From Candidatus Bathyarchaeum tardum (lineage in GTDB: Archaea > Thermoproteota > Bathyarchaeia > Bathyarchaeales > Bathyarchaeaceae): a stretch of 64,000 bases of DNA. The number at the start of each line of letters is the position of its first letter. Positions within the stretch are counted from its first letter, which is position 1. The stretch covers positions 124,001 to 188,000 of the forward strand of contig JARVGH010000003.1 of NCBI GenBank assembly GCA_029762755.1, written 5' to 3'. The position numbers and the translations under genes were made by a program. Under the pieces are notes generated by a model. The model had not been told where the DNA came from. It did no database searches and saw only the letters and a list, made by a program, of their open reading frames with translations. Shown in pieces: positions 61,587-64,000 of the stretch.

Positions 61587-62186
61587 TTGACAGAAGATAA
61601 TCGATGGTCAAAATGGTTTAACCAAAAGATGCCTTTCTTTGAAGAGGACTTTTTGGGCATAAACGAAACCTTCAAACAAATGGAAGAAGCAATCGCAAAA
61701 GAATTTGAAGAATTATCCAAACGTGCACCCACTGATTTACAACACGAAGAAACCCTGCCTGACGGAACCAAAGTACAAAGTTATGGTCCCTTCGTCTACG
61801 GATACAGCGTAACAGTAGGTCCCGACGGAAAACCCAACGTGAAAGAGTTTGGAAACTTCAAAGCAGGAACCCAACTAGGAAAACCTCACATGGACATCAA
61901 AGAAAAACGTGAACCTTTAACTGATATCATAGATGCTAACGAAAACGTTCGGATCATAATTGAACTGCCTGGTGTCGAAAAAGACGACATCAAACTAGCC
62001 GGAACCGACAACAAACTAACAATTTCAGTTGACACTGCCAAACACAAATACTACAAAGAAATCGAAATGCCCTCCAAAATCGACGCCAAAAAAGCCAAAT
62101 CAAACTACAAAAACGGCGTATTAGACATAACAGTTCCCAAAAAGAAACCAGAAAAGACCAAAAGCCAACCTATAAAGATAGACTAA
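61587..62186 (+). CDS. Hsp20 small heat-shock protein, paralogue
   Basis: A 199-residue chaperone. The alpha-crystallin domain covers about 105-195 (PLTDIIDANENVRIIIELPGVEKDDIKLAGT ... YKNGVLDITVPKKK). The N-terminal extension LPDGTKVQSYGPFVYGYSVTVGPDGKP is nearly the same as in the copy at 9372. TTG start with AGGAGGTGAAAG before it. In operon with a winged-helix gene. Confidence 0.92.
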   Translation: MTEDNRWSKWFNQKMPFFEEDFLGINETFKQMEEAIAKEFEELSKRAPTDLQHEETLPDGTKVQSYGPFVYGYSVTVGPDGKPNVKEFGNFKAGTQLGKPHMDIKEKREPLTDIIDANENVRIIIELPGVEKDDIKLAGTDNKLTISVDTAKHKYYKEIEMPSKIDAKKAKSNYKNGVLDITVPKKKPEKTKSQPIKID

Positions 62187-62332
62187 ACTATCCTCTTTTT
62201 TTATTTCCATTTTTCCTTTTTTAGCATGTCTAGGATATTATTATAATATCAATTCAATTTTTGCACACCAAAAACGTATCTACCTGTTGAAAATGCCATA
62301 AATCAAGAAAAACAGTTATTCAAAAGTAGATA

Positions 62333-62342
62333 CCTTTAAATC
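62333..62342 (+). promoter_or_regulatory. TATA box for lsm-rpl37e
   Basis: CCTTTAAATC ends immediately before an ATG at 62343, so that ATG is upstream of the predicted transcript start and cannot be used; the start at 62397 follows. Confidence 0.45.
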
Positions 62343-62396
62343 ATGACGTCAAAACCTATAAACGATACAAAAGTAAAGTTTACGAGAGGATTAGTA

Positions 62397-62624
62397 ATGA
62401 GCGAAATGGCCACAAAAATCCTGGAAGAAAGCCTCGGCAAAATAGTTCTAGTACGTCTACGAGGCGGAAAGAAACTAAGAGGCAGACTCAAAGGCTTCGA
62501 TCAGCACCTCAATTTGGTGTTAGATGAAACAGACGACACAACAGATGTAGAAAACGTGAAAAAACTCGGCGCCATAATTGTCCGTGGCGACAATGTGGTA
62601 ATAATCTCTCCTCCCCCAAGGTGA
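62397..62624 (+). CDS. Lsm/Sm-like RNA-binding protein
   Basis: A 75-residue Sm-fold protein that forms heptameric RNA-binding rings. The Sm1 motif (GKIVLVRLRGGKKLRGRLKGFDQHLNLVLDET) and Sm2 motif (GAIIVRGDNVVIISP) are both clear. The ATG at 62397 has GAGG about 9 bases upstream and fits the TATA box; an ATG at 62343 does not. The gene is followed 6 bases later by rpl37e, a common archaeal pair. Confidence 0.94.
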   Translation: MSEMATKILEESLGKIVLVRLRGGKKLRGRLKGFDQHLNLVLDETDDTTDVENVKKLGAIIVRGDNVVIISPPPR

Positions 62625-62630
62625 TAACAA

Positions 62631-62846
62631 ATGGGAAAAACCGGTAAAGGAACATCATCCATGGGTCGACGTGCCCATAAAACCGTGCACATCAAATGCA
62701 GACGATGCGGCAGAAGAGCATATGGAGTAAAAACCAAATGCTGTGCAGCATGTGGATACGGAAGAACCACCAAAATACGCAGATATGCATGGCAGACAAA
62801 GACCGTCAACGGCGCACGGCTTGTCAAAATTAGGCAGTCTGCCTAA
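62631..62846 (+). CDS. rpl37e: 50S ribosomal protein L37e
   Basis: A 71-residue zinc-binding protein of the large subunit. MGKTGKGTSSMGRRAHKTVH is the standard start; Cys pairs CRRC and CAAC coordinate zinc, followed by the basic tail RTTKIRRYAW. AAGGTGA precedes the ATG. Paired with lsm, as in many archaea. Confidence 0.96.
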   Translation: MGKTGKGTSSMGRRAHKTVHIKCRRCGRRAYGVKTKCCAACGYGRTTKIRRYAWQTKTVNGARLVKIRQSA

Positions 62847-63050
62847 TATCAACCTTTTTGTCTATGCACTTTAGATAACACTTTTTAGTTTATTTTTTTC
62901 ACACTTCTGTGCGACATATATGTATACTACTAACAGACCTATTTTGAAAACTACCTTTTTTGTGAATTTTTTTCTCACAGCACAACTGTTGTGCCAAAAG
63001 TTTACACGAAAATTATACTATTAAAAAATGAAAAAAAGAAAAAGATAGGT

Positions 63051-63070
63051 GAAGAAGTTTTCACTTCTTC
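63051..63070 (-). terminator. terminator of acetyl-CoA synthetase
   Basis: GAAGAAGT (63051-63058) and ACTTCTTC (63063-63070) make an 8-base-pair stem with a 4-base loop. On the minus strand it is followed by T-rich sequence (TCTTTTTCTTTTTTTC), as expected just after the acs stop at 63078. Confidence 0.6.
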
Positions 63071-63077
63071 GTGTTGT

Positions 63078-64000
63078 TTAACCTTCTGCGACTGCTTGTT
63101 TTGCGGCTTCTACTGAAGATTTGTCTTCGATTGTAGATAGGTCGCCGACTTCTTTTCCTGCTACGATTGCTTTGAGAACTCGTCGCATGATTTTACCGCT
63201 TCGAGTCTTGGGCAATTTAGTTACGAAGTAGGTCTTTTCAGGAGTAGCGAGAGGTCCTACTGTTTTGCGGACGTGAGCTTTGATTTCTTTTTCTAGCTCT
63301 GGGCTTCCGGTGAGTCCTTCTGATAGGACAGCAAAGACAATGATTGATTCGCCTTTGATTTCGTGGGGTTTGCTTGCGACTGCGGCTTCTGTTACTGATG
63401 GGTGTTCAACAATTGCGCTTTCGATTTCGGCAGTTCCAAGTCTGTGACCTGCGACTTTGAGGACTTCATCTGATCGGCCAAGGAGCCAGAGATATCCGTC
63501 TTCATCTTTCATACAGTAGTCGCCAGGGAAGTAACAACCTGGGAATCGTGACCAGTAGGTAGATTTGAAGCGTTCTGGGTCTTTGTATACTGTCATGGTC
63601 ATTCCTGGCCATGGTTTCCTGATTACGATGTAGCCTCTTACGTTTGGTTTTACTGAGTTTCCATCTTCATCTACTACGTCAGCCTCGATTCCTGGAAGAG
63701 CGTATGATGCAGATCCTGGTTTCATTGGAATCTCTCCAATTCCTGGAGCTCCTGAGACCATGAATCCACCGGTTTCAGTTTGCCACCAAGTGTCAACGAT
63801 TGGGCATCGTCCGCCGCCTATGTTATTGAAGTACCAAATCCATGCTTCTGGGTTGATAGGTTCACCGACACTTCCAAGGAGCTCTAGGCTACTTAAGTCG
63901 TGGTTTTTTACAAACTTTATGTCCATTCCCATGAACATACGAATGGCAGTTGGGGACGTGTAAAGGACATTGACCTTGTAGTCTTCAATGATTTCCCACC
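63078..64000 (-). CDS. acs: acetyl-CoA synthetase (AMP-forming), C-terminal part
   Basis: The frame runs off the window edge, so the N-terminal part is missing. About 307 residues are visible. Seen in order: YTSPTAIRMFMG, LLGSVGEPINPEAWIWY, VDTWWQTETGG (adenylate-binding), GDYCMKDEDGYLWLLGRSDEVLKVAGHRLGTAEIE (hinge and A8), and PKTRSGKIMRR with the lysine that is acetylated in many Acs. It makes acetyl-CoA from acetate, ATP and CoA, complementing por. A terminator follows. Confidence 0.95.
   Translation of the reverse strand, partial: WEIIEDYKVNVLYTSPTAIRMFMGMDIKFVKNHDLSSLELLGSVGEPINPEAWIWYFNNIGGGRCPIVDTWWQTETGGFMVSGAPGIGEIPMKPGSASYALPGIEADVVDEDGNSVKPNVRGYIVIRKPWPGMTMTVYKDPERFKSTYWSRFPGCYFPGDYCMKDEDGYLWLLGRSDEVLKVAGHRLGTAEIESAIVEHPSVTEAAVASKPHEIKGESIIVFAVLSEGLTGSPELEKEIKAHVRKTVGPLATPEKTYFVTKLPKTRSGKIMRRVLKAIVAGKEVGDLSTIEDKSSVEAAKQAVAEG

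Overview
The window looks like a mesophilic or moderately thermophilic anaerobic archaeon with low G+C. The signs are Alba, a eukaryote-like RPA, Lsm, L37e, an A/V-type ATP synthase, pyruvate:ferredoxin oxidoreductase, oxygen-sensitive class III ribonucleotide reductase, TATA boxes in place of bacterial -10/-35 elements, and many TTG/GTG starts preceded by GGTG or GGAGG. The gene mix and the surface protein ending in an EYPEWTPLL-type membrane anchor fit Bathyarchaeia-like TACK archaea best; that placement is inference.

Layout. 0-11 kb: a DUF2070 membrane protein, a ferritin-like protein, the porCDAB operon, Alba, a class III aminotransferase, a SWIM-protein/small membrane protein/RPA series, Hsp20, an inositol-monophosphatase-type phosphatase and tRNA-Leu(CAG). 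11-15.3 kb: flavodoxin, peroxiredoxin with a coupled winged-helix protein, an MgtE-type transporter, and a non-coding stretch holding a decayed universal stress protein gene. 15.3-24.7 kb: a complete ATP synthase locus split into three blocks, atpFABDC (+), atpI-atpK plus an unknown basic protein (-), and atpHE (+). 24.8-29 kb: TIM-barrel, acyltransferase, SGNH-hydrolase and membrane-bound HTH genes. 29-37 kb: an ACT-domain regulator divergent from argG-argH-carA-carB. 37-42.4 kb: an ABC-2 exporter, an XRE-CBS regulator, and the three-gene set for sulfide assimilation into homocysteine. 42.4-48.5 kb: a surface protein, a winged-helix protein fused to a catalytically dead NrdD, then nrdH-like redoxin and nrdD. 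48.5-54.5 kb: methyltransferase, flippase-like protein, desulforedoxin, a CBS/hibernation-factor protein, two coupled small genes, pyrB, and an AbrB-PhoU regulator. 54.6-59.5 kb: pstSCAB-phoU-DUF47. 59.5-64 kb: pyrI, a ferritin-like protein, an HTH-Hsp20 operon, Lsm-L37e, and acetyl-CoA synthetase running off the window edge.

Together the genes cover acetyl-CoA/pyruvate interconversion (por, acs), arginine and pyrimidine synthesis sharing carbamoyl phosphate (argGH, carAB, pyrB, pyrI), energy conversion, phosphate uptake and oxidative-stress defence. The most unusual item is the gene at 43503-45725. It keeps the ATP-cone and Zn-ribbon of an anaerobic ribonucleotide reductase but has lost every active-site cysteine and the glycyl-radical site, and it carries an N-terminal winged helix. 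It sits directly upstream of the real nrdD, and palindromes sharing AAACTAGA lie in front of both transcription units. This suggests a nucleotide-sensing transcriptional regulator derived from the enzyme it may control.
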